Below are positions 45,927 to 59,518 of a stretch of 64,000 nucleotides of DNA, piece by piece (the first letter of the stretch is position 1; each line of letters begins with the position of its first letter). The stretch comes from Eucommia ulmoides (Eukaryota; Streptophyta; Magnoliopsida; Garryales; Eucommiaceae), in assembly GCA_016647705.1 (NCBI GenBank), contig CM028330.1, positions 34,175,534-34,239,533 of the forward strand, in the 5' to 3' direction. The position numbers and the translations under genes were made by a program. The notes below the pieces were generated by a model. It was not told the DNA's origin. It searched no databases and saw only the letters and a list, made by a program, of their open reading frames with translations.

Positions 45927-48281
45927 CGTCACACCCCACCCTGGACACCTGTTACCTTGGGGCCGGCATGACATTGACATGACCTCCCCTGAACAACCAA
46001 CCAACTAGAAACCACGACATATATATATATATATAGGCACACGACTATATACATCCTCTCAAACTGGGACATATCCGTCCCAAAATATATATAACCAAAA
46101 ATAGTAACAACGAAATAAAAAATGCTGAACCTCTCACAGGTTCGCCTCAGACAGCTCATTCCCAAAACAATGCTATAGCAGGACTTTACCTAGTGCCAGT
46201 AGGGGACCGACTCCTAGCCGCTGCACCTGAAACTAAATTTTTTATCAATATACCGTCTTCATAATAAAAACATTTTTGTATATGGATCAAGTATAATAAT
46301 AATTTTTAATACCATATTTCAAATGATAATACAAAAATCACATACCACCTGGAAAACCCTGTTTTCCTTTTACCACATAAATAAACTCATAGATTTATAA
46401 CATTCCAACCAAATAGTGACTAGAGTACTATATCTAAACAAATAGTGTAAAGTAACCAAATTAATAAATACACCAATATATATGGATACACCAATCCAGT
46501 GTAAAGTAATATATATAAATTTATTCAACCGGTTCACCGTATACAACAAAATACCAAACCACCCTCCAACTAGCCATAGGATCGTTTTAACCTCACGATC
46601 GGGAGTTGTAACGGTACTGTACCACCCGCAAGATTTGCCTTCCTGACGGGTCAAACCACATCCCTAACGGGAAGAAAATCCACATTCCTTACGGAAAGAA
46701 TATCCACATCCCTTTCGGGAAGAAATCCACATGCTTTACGAGAAGAAATCCACATCCCATTCGGGAAGAAATCAACATCCCTTATGGGAAGAAATCCACA
46801 TCCCTTTCGGGAAGAAACTATGGCATAGCCGGACCAACATCCATTTCCACCTCAAAAACAAATGACTCGATCCACAATCAGTTTCCACCCTTTTAGCAAC
46901 CAACTAGATTCAACAAATCATTTTCAACTAACGTAATCCACAAAATATTTTTACACAAACACCCAAAACCACTTGATCCATATTAGTTGCAAATTCATCA
47001 ATTTTTAAATAAATACATTGTCCATAATTTATACGAAAATAAATTTTGTAATTTATATATAGAAGACAATACACTCACCTGACTATCCGCTCCACAAAAC
47101 TTTCACTGGCTACTCTCTACCTAGACTCTAGTGCCTGCGAACCTTTTTTCAAATTGTTGATGTTTTACAGATTTCTGATTTCTGGCTCACTGCCGAGGTG
47201 AAAATTCTACCGCCGCGGCGAACTGCCTCTTCTTCTTCCTACTTTTACGTTCTGCTGCTTCACTGACGTGGCGAAGCTTTCATTGCCGAGGTGAATGATC
47301 GTCTTCTTTCTGCCAGCTTCTGGTTTAATTCTCTCTCTCTCTCTGCTGCTTCGATTTTGAGTTCCACCGCTCAACCTCCTCACCTCTAACATTCACCACC
47401 ACCCATGCCGGCTCCCCCATGCACAGCGACACATACACACACATCTCATTCCGATACACACACTTCGCTGACGACACACATACCCCACATGCACGGCAGC
47501 AACTCAATGATTGATCACACATATACACATGCACAACAATCACCCCGGTTCACACACCGATTACCCACACACAACAACCATGGATCCAAACAGAGGAACA
47601 CACACGCACACACGCTGTTAGCACAAAACAGAAAAACAGAGCACACTCACACATACGACGGAAATGAAAAAGAACATAGACATACTCAAAACCTGAACAC
47701 AACAACGATGATCACACCCTCTCATACCCACAATTGTCGGCCAATTAGAATAGCATCCCCTCCTACCGATGATTATGAACACCCAACGACCCTCCTTCCC
47801 GATCCTCTCTCTTTCCTCTAGATTTTTTGGATGATTTAATTTGAGGTTTGATCATTTCTACATGCAGGAACCTGTATATATGCATGTAATTGGTGGTGTA
47901 GATCTTGATCTAACAATGCCACATTAGCTCCTTGCGCTCTCTCTCTCTCTCCTGTTGTCGACAGACACCCACACACACCCTTTGCATATATATTATAAAA
48001 AAATATTTTTGTTTTATTTACTCTTTTGTCCCCCTAATTCTTAAAATCATCTTTGTTAGTCCAATTTTCACATTTAACATTTTCTTAAGTTGAAATTTCA
48101 CCCCAAAACTTTTAATTTAAAAGTTAAATACCAATTTTAAATGGAATGTTTTCTATATTTGCAAGTTGACCCCTAAACTTTTAGTTTGGATTTTTAATTA
48201 ACAAAATTTTACCCCGATTATTTTTTTAAATGCTCTAAAATACAACTAAAATGACGTACATGATCAAATTGATGTCTTACA
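45927..48281 (-). repeat. Duplicate G2-family LTR (solo-like)
   Basis: 2355 bp, CGTCACACCC to GTCTTACA, with no internal element sequence on either side. Left neighbour CAATT and right neighbour CAGTT are a 4/5 match, as for a solo LTR with an aged duplication. It carries 7 hairpin units (46657-46817), one more than its twin, and the inverted repeat at 46580-46600. The right flank is a copia LTR. Confidence 0.88.
46657..46817 (-). repeat. 24-bp hairpin repeats in duplicate LTR (7 units)
   Basis: Seven units of the ccacatccctttcgggaaga type; stems include TCCC-tttc-GGGA and TTCC-ttac-GGAA. Five of the seven carry a perfect stem by eye. Confidence 0.85.
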
Positions 48282-48939
48282 CAGTTAACCGGACCTGCAT
48301 CGGTTAACTGACCCTTTGCAACAATCAACTTTTTGACCATTTCTCGATCGATCGATTTGGTCAATGAACTCCCATTTTAAATCCTTTCAAGCAAATGTTT
48401 TTGTTTGTCAACTAACCCATTTCTTCGGATGACCGAATTGGTCAGTGGGCTTCCTTTTTAACTCTCTCAAGCCACTGTTGTGGTTAGTTGACCGATCCAT
48501 TTCGTCGATTGATCGAATTGACCAGAAACTAACATTTTATATGCTAAAAACATTTTCTCACTTAAACACATTATCAAAAATATTTTTATGATTTTAACAC
48601 TCTATAAAATCTATTAGGATCTTAAATTTATCACTTCTTACTATATCACACATAAGATTATTCATTTTAACTTGTTATGCATGATCCTAATTCGAGTTGC
48701 TTTAAGAGCACAAGAGTGATGAGTTGCTTTTACCTAAGAATACAAAAAAATATTAAATGTCTTCACTTTGCACCCATCTTGAATTTCTTCATAAATTTCC
48801 ATCTTGAATTTCTTCATAAATTTTCATTTTTTTATTCATTTTTATTCATTTTTTTTTCTCATTTAAACATATGGAACTTCTAATCTAAATTCTATAAAAC
48901 ATCAACATTCAATTGTTCATCAAAACATTAGGTTCAACA
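48282..48939 (-). repeat. Truncated 3' LTR of Copia-2
   Basis: The terminal ~660 bp of the copia LTR, with tcggttaactgacc and ttgaccgat motifs, ending GGTTCAACA. The left two thirds are missing: block F and the duplicate gypsy LTR stand in their place. Confidence 0.8.
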
Positions 48940-51900
48940 ATTTTCACTTTTTTTAATGATGATAATTAACTTTGATATCTTCTCAGTAAAAAATGTAGCC
49001 ATACTCCCCCTAAATATGAGGACGGGGTTTTAACTCATTTAAGAACCGTTATGAGAAAAAAAAATATTTACAAAAAAAAATCAATATAAGCATAATACAT
49101 TATTGCTCTCCCTATTTACTTATAATCGTAAATTCATGCTAGGAGAATAAATACTCCTTTCAAAAACATCATATAACTTATCCCCCTTTGTCATCTAAAA
49201 AAGTAAGGACAAAGGATTAAAATATCTATTCTAAGGAGGAAAGATTAAAATATCTATTCTAGGCACACATCATTTTGCCTAGTCATACTTAAACCTCGAA
49301 TAATTTTCAAAAATTGATCATCAGCTAGAGGTTGAGTCAAAATATCAACAAGTTGATCAGAAGTATCAACATATTCAATAGTAACATCTCATTTCAGATT
49401 GTGATCATGAATGAAACGACGACGTATCTCTATGTGCTTAGTTCGTTTGTGTTGTGTTAGATTCCTGCTTATCCACATAGCACTTTTATTATCACAATAG
49501 ATAAGAACTTCCTCCATGCAAATACCAAAAACATGTAATTATTATTTAATATATAAAAATTGGGCACAACAATTTCCAGCTGCCATATATTCTACCTTAG
49601 TCATAGATAAGACAATAGAATATGTTTCTTGCTAGACTAAGAAACTAAAGTATGTCCCAAGAAATGACATGAACCACTTGTACTTTTACCTTCAACTTTG
49701 CATCCAGTAAAGTCAGCATTGAAGTAACTAGTTAAGGTAAAATCACTCCCCCGGGGATACCATAATTCTAGATCACAAGTTCCTTTTAAATACTGAAAGA
49801 TCCATTTGACCGCAGTTAAATGTGATTCTTTTGGTTAAGATTGAAATCTCGCACACAAACATACACTAAATATAATGTTAGGTCTACTAGCAGTAAGATA
49901 CAACAAACTACTGATTATACCTCGATACATCTTTTTATTGACATTTTTGCCCGTATCATATTTTTATTTTTATTTTTATTTTTGTATTCTTTAGCACCAT
50001 CAAACCCATACTTTTTCTAACTCCTTAGTGTACTTGACTTGATTGATAAAGATTCATTCTTTAATTTATTTGATTTGTAGCTCGAGAAAAAAAGGTTAAT
50101 TCTTCCATTATACTCATTTCAAATTCTACCTGCACAATCTTGGCAAACTCTTGGCAAAAATCTTCATTAATAGAACTGATGATAATATCATCCATATATA
50201 TTTGTACTACCGGGATGTTAGATTCATTTTTCTTAACAAAAAACATTATATCACGTAGATCATGTCGAAAATCATTTTCAATTAAGTAACGGCTTAGTCT
50301 TTCATACCAAACTCGATGAGCTTGTTTGAGTCCATACAAAACTGTACATAATTTAAAAACATGATCAAGCAGTTTATCATTTTCAAAATCGGATGGTTGT
50401 TCCACATAAACTTCCTCAGTTAAAAATCCATTTAAGAAAAGTACTTTTGATATCCATTTGAAACAATTTAAAATTTCGTGAACATTCAAAAGCTAATAAC
50501 ATGCTAATGGATTCTAAACGAGTAACAGGAGCATCTGTTTAATCATACTTTATATATTCTTCTTGATTATAACCATGTGCTACTAATCTTACTTTGTTTC
50601 TAATTACCATATTTGTTTCATTTTATTTTATTTTTATTACGATAAGCCCATTTAGTGACAATAATAGGATCAAAGTCAGGTCTAGGAACTAGAGACCAAC
50701 CTTTATTACTCTCAAATTGAAGTAATTCTTCTTGCATAGCTGAGATCTAAGATTTATCAATTAAAGCTTTGTTAACCGTTTTAGGTTCAAGTTGAGATAG
50801 AAATACAATATTAACAATATGTCTAAGAGATGACCTAGTACTTATACTTTTTTTTGAAATTATCAATAATTTCTTTTATCAAATACCCTAGAATTGTCCT
50901 TATAGCTCGTGGTGAGACTGTCTCTTCATTTTGTGGTTCCTTATCCTGAGAATTTGATGATTCTTTACCAGATTCAGGTTCTTGGTTCTTGTGCTTTATC
51001 ATTACCCTAAATCATCATCATTCAAATCCTTTCTCGACATAAATGAATTAGATTATTCAAATACCACATGTATAAACTCTTCTACAACTAATGAATGTTT
51101 ATTGTAAACTCTCTATGCCTTACTATCTGAAACATATCCAAGAAAAATATCATAATCAGATTCAACACCCAACTTCCCCATAATTCCAAATCTCATAAGG
51201 GATTTTATTAAAAACCTATTTGATGGATACTCGATTAATAACATAACGTGTAGTACTTAACGCTTTGACCCAAAAGTAATTAGGAAGATTGTTTTCATTT
51301 AGTATAGTCTTGGCCATTTTTTGAAGTGTCTTGTTCTTTCTTTCTTTCCACAACACCGTTTTTTTTTTATTTATTTTTTTTTTTTTTTGTGGTGTTCTTG
51401 GTGCAGAGAAATTGTAAGAATATCCATGTTCATCACAATAGCTACTAATTTTCTCACTTTTAAATTCTCAGCCTCTATCACTATGAATATTTACTATGCA
51501 TGATTTTTCTCATTTTGTACACGCTGACAAAACTTAGAAAATATAGATGACAAAACACTTTTCTTAGATACCCATGTAAGTCTAAAATAGTTATCAACAA
51601 TCACGAATGCATAAAACTTTCCCCTAGCATTATGACCAAAGAAATCTACATGCAATAATTCAAGATATTTTTATGTGGACGTATTCAACTTCTTCTTGAA
51701 TGGTGATCTAGATGGCTTACCTAGTTAACATACATCACATACTTTTTCTTTAACATATTTAAGAGCAGGTAATCCATATACAAGACATTTCTTAGACAAA
51801 TTAGAAAACAACTCCATGCAAACATGCCCAAGATGTCTGTGCCATAACCAATTATTTCCAGATAAAACATTTAAACATGATAAATTTTGTGCTAAAAAAT

Positions 51901-53880
51901 CTTCAAATGAACAAGTGTAAACATTCTCAACACGTGATTCCAGAAGTAAGACACTACTATCATGACCATTCTAATGATGCATCTATTATTATCAAAAATA
52001 ATATTACAGCCTTTATCACATAATTGACTTATACTAAGTAAATTGTATTTAAGACCATCTACTAATAAAACATCTTCAATAGTAGTAGAACCATTACTGA
52101 TATTACCTATACCAATAATCTTTCTCTTGGCATTGTCTGCAAAAGTCACATGACCTCCGTCTTTCAGTGTTAAAGATGTAAATTCATATTTGTCACCCAT
52201 TATGTGCCAAGAACAACCACTATCCAGGAACCATTTTTCCTTGCTTAATGATGTTTTTAGAATAACTTGCAAGGGGGCACCTCAAATCGTTCCTAAATGA
52301 TACCCAATTTAAGTGGGTCTAATCTTGTTACTACTTTATCTTTAGATAATCTTTGAAAATGCCTTCTTATAGTATGCCCCACAACATTACAGTTAAAATA
52401 TCTAGGAAGATTCTTAGTTTCAGAAAAGAATTTATGAAATATCTTTTGCTTATTATTTTTCTGAAAATCAATTCCTACTTTATCAAATATTCTTCTTGAA
52501 CTTCCCAAAAGTATTTTTAGATTATTCTCACCACTCATGAATTTTAGAACAATAGAACTTAGATCCAAAATTTTGGATTTCAATTCATTTTTTTCTAATT
52601 CAAATTTAACCACTTGTTTGTTGAATGTGCTAACAATACTTTGTATAGCATTTATTTGTTAACATTGGTTTTTACAATCACGGAATAGTACTTGATAGAA
52701 GTCAAATAATTCAGAAAAGTTTAAAGGACAAAAACTAGAACATTTAGTTACCTTGACTCCAGTGGCCATTAGAACAAGTACAGATTAATCTTTGCTGCTA
52801 GACTTTTCGAAGCTGCTTGATTCTAAGTCATCCCAAGTGGCTTTCATGGACTTTTTCTTTCTCTTTTTTCGCCTTCTTCTTTTATTTTATTTTCTTTTCT
52901 TTATCTTTATTTAGCTCAGGACAATCAGATTGGAAGTGACTAGTTTTATGACAATTGTAGCATTCAATATTATTCATATTGAAATTTTTCTTTCCTCGGA
53001 ATGTTCGTCGGGTCATCCTTTTGAAATTGTTGGTAGGAAGTGTCACATCATTTTCTTACTTACTATCAAGTTTTATGTCATCACTGTCATAATTTTCCTC
53101 AACCTTTTAATCTTTTAGTGCCAAAGATTTTCTTTTGCTGTTTCCAGATTCATCCTCGTATCCACAAATAGTTTACTCATGGGTCATTAAGTTACAATGA
53201 GTTCATCAAGCGTATATTTGGGGAGATCCTTAGCTTCTTTGATCGTCGTTACTTTGGGTTCCGATGTTTTTGTTAATGATCTTAGAATCTTCCTCACTTT
53301 ATCCAGCATGACATACGACTTTCGAGTGCTCCAAGACTGTTATAGATATTGGTAAATCAAGTGTACATCTCCTAAATTGATTCTACGTCACTCATTTTGA
53401 ACAGTTCAAATTAATGGACCAATGCATTGATTTTGGATTCTTTCACTTGATTTGTTCCCTCATGCGTGATTTGCAATGTGTCACACATTTCTTTTGCCGA
53501 TTTGCAACCTCAAAACCCTATTATACTCATTTGCATCTAAATAATAAAACATGAGATTAATAACTTGAGTATTAATGGATAACTTTTTGTTTATCGTTCG
53601 AATCATTATGTTATTTCCTTTTAGCCACTCCATTTACCTTGGGAATATAGGGACCATCCTCTATAACCAACCAAGCCTCATAGTTAGTGGTTCATAAGAA
53701 AGCAATCATTCTGGCTTTCCAGAATACAAAATTATCACCTATAAACAATAGAGGACGATGTATAGATTATCCTTCAATTAGTGTGTTTATGTAGGGGTGC
53801 CATGTGATATTTTTATCTAGAATTTTAAGTTTATGTGATATTTTTAGCTAGGATTTTAAGTTTATCGAGCTAAACTAGCT
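48940..53880 (-). pseudogene. Copia-2 gag-pol relic
   Basis: Full internal region in order but badly broken. Gag lies at about 53640-53160 (reading includes THEGTNQVKESKINALVH and MYTRFTNIYNSLG, a UBN2-type gag). A zinc knuckle CYNCHKTSHFQSDC is near 52970-52920 and a second degenerate one in 52613-52293. Protease (52272-51892) has WFLDSGCSWHIMGD with intact DSG and the gag-pre-integrase segment GLKYNLLSISQLCDKG. Integrase traces run 51830-50900. RT (50780-49950) has VYVEQPSDFEND and an intact YMDDIIISS at about 50200. RNase H (49700-49230) is visible only as shifted fragments. Many stops and indels; dead. Copia-1 is a truncated relative. Sirevirus-like assignment is an inference. Confidence 0.88.
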
Positions 53881-53889
53881 ATGATACCA
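53878..53889 (-). promoter_or_regulatory. Copia-2 primer binding site
   Basis: Minus strand TGGTATCATAGC, one mismatch from the initiator Met tRNA site TGGTATCAGAGC, two bases from the LTR. Confidence 0.75.
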
Positions 53890-53891
53890 AT

Positions 53892-55684
53892 TGTGAGCCC
53901 ACATATCTACCCAAGAAGGGGTGAATTGGAAGTTACAAAAATTTAAACAATTAAATTTTCAAACACACAAGTTACCAATTTCCCTAATTTATTATTGTCT
54001 TGTATAATAGCGAAAACATATTTAACTAAGTGCACACCCAAATAACATAAATACTAAAACTAACACATAAAGATTTATCTTAGTTCAGTAAGCTACTTTT
54101 ACCTATGTCATTCCCCCCAGCTCCATAGGGATTTCTTAATCCACTAATCCCCTGACTCTTTCCCAGATATGAATCAAACCAATACAATCATTTTCACTGG
54201 TTCAGGATTAGCCTAATTCTTTGTGTAGGCTCAAAATCAAACCTTTACACTCTTACACCATTAGATTTTTATCTTTTCACAGGCTTAGGAAGAACCTTAT
54301 ATTTTTCCAGGTTAAAGACTAACCTAATTATATTACAGGATGAATGAAAACATAATAATTTTGAAAAGGCTAAAAATCAAATCTAATTCTTTTGAAAAGG
54401 TTAAAGATCAAACCTATTTTTTTTTTTTTTCACAAGTTAAAGATCAAACCCTAACTACCCTGATTAGACATCGTCCCAAATATGTTTAATCCACTCATAC
54501 TCGCAAATACAAAAAACTCAAGAGTTTCTTCCACAAGAGCTCCTACTACCTCAAAACAATTATACTCAATTCATGTCTCGAAAACTATGTAATAGAACTA
54601 CGTAAGAAATAAATTTGATTCAATTCAATTTAAAGCACATATCATGAACTCTTTTAATAATATCGCTTATAAATTGCAACGTAACAATCTCTCTTAGAAT
54701 AGCCAAAAAGTTGATGTTTTTTATTACAATTTTTGAATCCCGCAGGTCTATATTAATAGACCTATAACGGCTAGTTTTAAAAAGTTATGACTTTAAATGA
54801 CACCTTAAGATCCCATATATCATACACCTTCAAAATAAGTATGTTCCATTTAAAAATATTTTTAGAAAAGCTCAATTTGGTCCTTAAAATGTTTTCAAAT
54901 CAAAATCCTTAAAAATAGGAAGTATTTTATCAATTTAATTAAGAGAATAGATAAATATATGGAACAAATAAATAGGAAACATATACTATATGATATATAT
55001 GAGAAATATATTTATTTTCCTTGAAAACCTCACTTAAAATTGTCAAAATCAAGGAGTATTGACCCAAAAATCAAAACAGTCAAATTTGACTGCTGACTCT
55101 GTCAGTTGACCGACCCCCTGTGTTACTCAACCGACCATAATGGTAAATGGACCGAAATGACCATTAGATCATCCATTTTACTTCCTAAAGATATTGTTTT
55201 GGTTAGTCTGTCGACCCCTTTCATCAGTTGGCCGAATTGACCTAGAAACCGATCATTTTAAGTGTTAAAACCATTTTTTCAATTAGACCCTTAACCCAAA
55301 AGATTTTTTTGCTTTATCACTTTATAAAAACCATTTTAGGACCTTAAATTTATCACTTCTTACTATAACACAAATAGATTTATTCATTTTAAAATGTCGT
55401 GCGTAATCCTAATTCAGGTTGCATTAAGAACATAAAAATAATGAGTTATTTTCACCTAATTGTCTTCAATGCTCTGAAAATTTTCATTGTCTTCATCTTG
55501 CACCCGTCTTGAATTCTATTGATTCTTCGATAATCACTTCATAAATTCTTCAATTATTAATCTTTTTCGACCTATTTGCTTTCTTATTTCAACCTATGGA
55601 ACTTTTAAACGAAAACCACTCAATAAAACATTAGTTCCATAAAACATCAACGTTTAATTATTCATCAAAACATTAGGTTCTACA
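53892..55684 (-). repeat. Shared middle copia LTR (5' for Copia-2, 3' for Copia-3)
   Basis: 1793 bp, TGTGAGCCC...GGTTCTACA. PBS-side sequence lies on its left and PPT-side sequence on its right, so one LTR serves two internal regions. Motifs cagctccatagggattt, cccagatatgaatc and repeated gttgaccga (55098-55250) match the other copia LTRs. Confidence 0.85.
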
Positions 55685-56083
55685 ATCTCCCACTTTTTTA
55701 TGATGACGATTAACTTTGATATTTTCTCAAAAATAATGTAACCACACCCACCCTTAATATGAGAACGATTGTTTTTCAACTCGTTTAAGAACCGTTATGA
55801 AAACAAAAAAAAAAAAACATTTGTCAAAAATATTTTCAATATAAGCATACAACTTCTCTCTCTCTCTCTCCTCCCCCCCCCCCCCCCCCAACTCAACCTC
55901 TGCCCCTATATAATTGTAATCATTAATTCTTACTTAGGAGATCAAATACACTCTTTTAAAATATCATACAACTTATCCCCCTTGTCATCTCAAGAAGCGA
56001 GGATGAAAGATCAAAATATTTATTCTAAGCATACATCATTATGTCTAACCATTCCTAAACCCCAAATAATTCATATATCATTC
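55685..56083 (-). pseudogene. Copia-3 internal 3' end (PPT and RNase H stub)
   Basis: Right of the middle LTR, cccacttttttatgatgac (polypurine tract on the minus strand) is followed by a stretch parallel to 48940-49310, ending in the last codons of RNase H near 56030-56083 (tctaagcatacatcattatg). The rest of RNase H is gone. Contains a CT run and 17 consecutive C (55873-55889). Confidence 0.7.
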
Positions 56084-57660
56084 TAGATAAAGATAAAAGC
56101 ATAATACTCAAAACATCTCAATACTTCCTTAAATCATATACTTTCAACTAAGATAACATGCTTCATTTAATGATACCAATTGATAACTCTTTAGATAGAA
56201 TCAAAATCATTTCAACATTAAAGCACAATGACATAAAGCATGTCTCAATCATGATAATTTTATGAAACTAATTGATATAAGTCTAACGCACGATTAAACA
56301 TGAATATTAATATATTGTCATGTTACTATCGAACAAAAAAAAAATCTTCCTATTAGAACTGTAATCATTAAAACCAGAAGATGATGAAAGTATGTTGAAA
56401 ATAATTCATACTAAAAATAATGCATACAACTAAGCAACTAATATCAAAAGAGATTAATTACGTGCAAACATATCAATAGTTTGATATATTCAGATGACCA
56501 TGCAAATGGTATCGAAATGGATTGACATGATTTCCAAAGAAAATACTAACCATGCAAGCTTAAATTCGTATGATCATTGCCGACAAAGTAGATCATACTA
56601 AATACTGATTTTATAAAACATTTAACATCTGATACGAGAAATACATTAAACTTAATAACCATTACATGACTCAATTTTAACCAATAAAATGGCATTAGCT
56701 AACAATATAATTCTATGTAGGTATATAATCAAAGCATAATATTAATAAAGACGTGAGTCAATTTTTGTCAATATGATTTTCACTGATAATTTGACATCAC
56801 ATAAATTTCACATATAATCATGCAAGAATGATATTATTTTACCACTAAGTTGAATCAAGATTTAACTCTAATCAATATCTCTTTGAATCTACCTCGTTCT
56901 TAGTCATGACTTAAATTTCGAGTTTCGGTATGAATATTTGTTTCTTCGTGGAATATCTTATAACCAGAAACTTTTTGAAACAATCTTGAAAGAAAATCAT
57001 TAGTAGAGATAAAGTAAATATATATCACTTATAATTAAAATCCATATATGATCACTAACCAATTCGAATCAACTTTTGATCCTATATATATGAATATGTG
57101 ATACGGATTCTATGCATGATTTGACAATAGAATATCATGATTATATATCGAATTAGGTCAATTGATATACAATTTATAGATACATCAATTTGATACAACA
57201 GATTAAATTTAAACAACACTAACATCACCACATATAAGATATATGATGCTATCAAACACATTGATTAAATCAAGTTCTTATAAAAGTATCATGGTATTAT
57301 ATTATCATTTAAAAAATCTTGAAATGCATTCCTTTTTTGGAAAACCAACTTAATATAAACCATTGGTATAAATTAAATATAATATAGATAAGAGCGCATT
57401 ATAAAAAAAGATCTAGTTAAAATGAACATGCAATCAAAATATAATATAATACTAGTGAGAACACAACAATTGATTTAGCTTAAGTCATCTTAAATAACAT
57501 AACATGTTTCTTATAATTATATTATTAATATCACAAATGTTAATGAATGCATGATATAAATAATATAAGCAAATTTTATACAAATATGTTACTACACTTT
57601 AAATAAATATGATTCTCAGAATCACCATGCAATGTCTCTAAACAACAAATGAACACATGA
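56084..57660. other. Non-coding filler inside Copia-3
   Basis: About 1.6 kb of very AT-rich sequence with no open frame of note and no recognised transposon motif. It stands where copia pol should be, so it is either a decayed insertion or a degenerate Copia-3 spacer. Confidence 0.45.
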
Positions 57661-57669
57661 TTTAGCACA

Positions 57670-58772
57670 TGTCTTAGAAACCATTACCGACTTACTTAAT
57701 CGGCAAGCCATACACCTACCTTTTTAACAAATTTAATGAATTTAAACTGTGAAGGGTTAGGAGTAACTCTGATGTTCTTAGGGACAACTTTGCGTGTTAC
57801 CTTATTTGTACCAACGATTGATTTGGGTACACAATTTTTCTTAGCCTTTCTGTATCTTCTAAGCCTTTAATTGTTTCCATTTGGTTCAATGATATTTTTA
57901 TTTGCACATGTCACTTGTGGTTTCTTGGTGACTTCCGTCTTGGCTTTGATACATCTTTTCCATTTGTTCCTTTTGGATCCATTCTTGTTAAAATAAACTT
58001 AGATTCCTGAACGGACATGATACTTTAAAATATCCAACCTATTGCAATAATTATATCTCAACTTCGATTGATTATCATAGATAGCATGAGAAGTAAAGCA
58101 TTAATCATTTCTGGCAATAGAAAAATTATAATCATTGGCTTGTGACGAAAACTGAGATGATGAAACGTATCCACTTCTATAGATTATTTTGAAAAATGGA
58201 GAAACATTCCCAGAGTAATTTAAAATAGACTTGAGGTCAAATTTTGGTTTTTCAAATTTTTTCATAAGTAAATCAATATTTATTTCAAGATTTGACCTTT
58301 ATCTATAAACCGCATCAAAATTATTTTTTGAAACTCTGTATTCATTTTTAATAGATTTTTAGTTTTAAAATTGATTTTTCATGTTCAAATTTTCAAATCT
58401 CAAGATTTGATTTTAAAACCTCTTTTTTTCTAAAAAAAAAAAAAGCTACAAAAATGGAAATAATTTTTTTTAAGAATTAAATCATTTTTCAAAAAAATAT
58501 TTTTATTTTCAAGAAAATCTATTTTAGAGAGCAAGTTATTTATTTCCAAAGCAAAATTTGAAAACTCTTTTGTTTTACTATAATCATCTAGATGTATTTT
58601 AGATTGTCGAACACTTTTTCTTCTATTTTCAAAAGAATCGATTTCTTTTTTTAAACTCAAGTTTTCTTTTGGAAAAATAAATTTAAAAGTAAGCATTTTT
58701 TACATGACATTATGAACATTTTCATTATTATTATCACCATTACTATCACTAATACTACAAGAGTCATAAAAA
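57670..58772 (-). pseudogene. Copia-3 gag relic with coiled-coil region
   Basis: The minus frame at 58696-58430 (88 codons) is Lys/Glu/Leu/Asn-rich with heptad-like spacing (EINNLLSKIDFLENKN), like the coiled-coil part of Sirevirus-type gag. Upstream, 58770-58700 reads an Asp/Asn/Ser-rich stretch (SISDSNGDNNNENVHNV). Around 57790-57700 the frame reads RVTPNPSQFKFIKFVKK. Protease, integrase and RT are absent. Confidence 0.5.
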
Positions 58773-58774
58773 AT

Positions 58775-59310
58775 GATGAGGAGGAATTCAACCGGAAGAA
58801 ATAGGGCGCCACGTGGCCTCAAACACGCCATCGGTCTGGGATCTCTACAACCGACCGGTCGGATGGGCCCCTCAGTACGCTTGCACTAGGTCATCATGCT
58901 CGGCCAAGTCTCCACATCTCATATGGGTCAACATTCCTAGGGCATGAGCACCATCATTATTCCATTTCCAAAGGCGGTTAGAGCCACCTCTCCCTCCAAG
59001 GAATGAAGAAAAGTGTCGCTGCCATAACGGTCCAAAGATCTCCGCCAACAATCCAACTACCTCATTGGTACGGAGGGAGAGATCGATGCCACTTGCCATA
59101 CTGGTACTTAGAGAATTACAGAAGGCTTTCCAAATGGGTGTTTCTCTACTTCCTATATAAAGGTTAGAGCCTTAGCAGTTGTAGGTATGTGTTACGCAAC
59201 TATACATACTGTATATTCCTACCATATCCTACTACTTTTTTCTTGATAAACCTCTATAAATTCTCACATCTTAGGTGCAACACCAGCAGGCGCACCTGCG
59301 GTGTAACCAG
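58775..59310 (+). repeat. LTR-like insertion (probable gypsy solo LTR)
   Basis: GC-richer than its surroundings, with a TATA box CTATATAAAGG (about 59153) followed by a transcript-start-like region and an end gcgcacctgcggtgtaacc. It interrupts the Copia-3 gag. No coding, PBS or PPT identified; exact ends not resolved. A minus frame at 59099-58872 (75 codons) is probably chance. Confidence 0.5.
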
Positions 59311-59518
59311 GCTAAGAGAAAGGGATATAACTTTTATCGCCGCCCACCATCCCCGATCTTAGCAACCAACGTGTCCAGTGATCTATTTCCAGGCATCATT
59401 AAGGATTTATCACCTTCAAGAAATGATACACATAAAATATTATCCACAGGGTGTGCCACATGATCGATTTAGTTTGGATGTTAAGCCTATAAAGCTAAAA
59501 TCAGCTCTGGTATCAATT
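59311..59518 (-). other. Copia-3 leader and mutated PBS
   Basis: The last part (catgatcgatttagtttgg...ctctggtatcaat) parallels the sequence before the middle LTR. The expected PBS reads TGATACCAGAGC on the minus strand instead of TGGTATCAGAGC. Confidence 0.5.
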
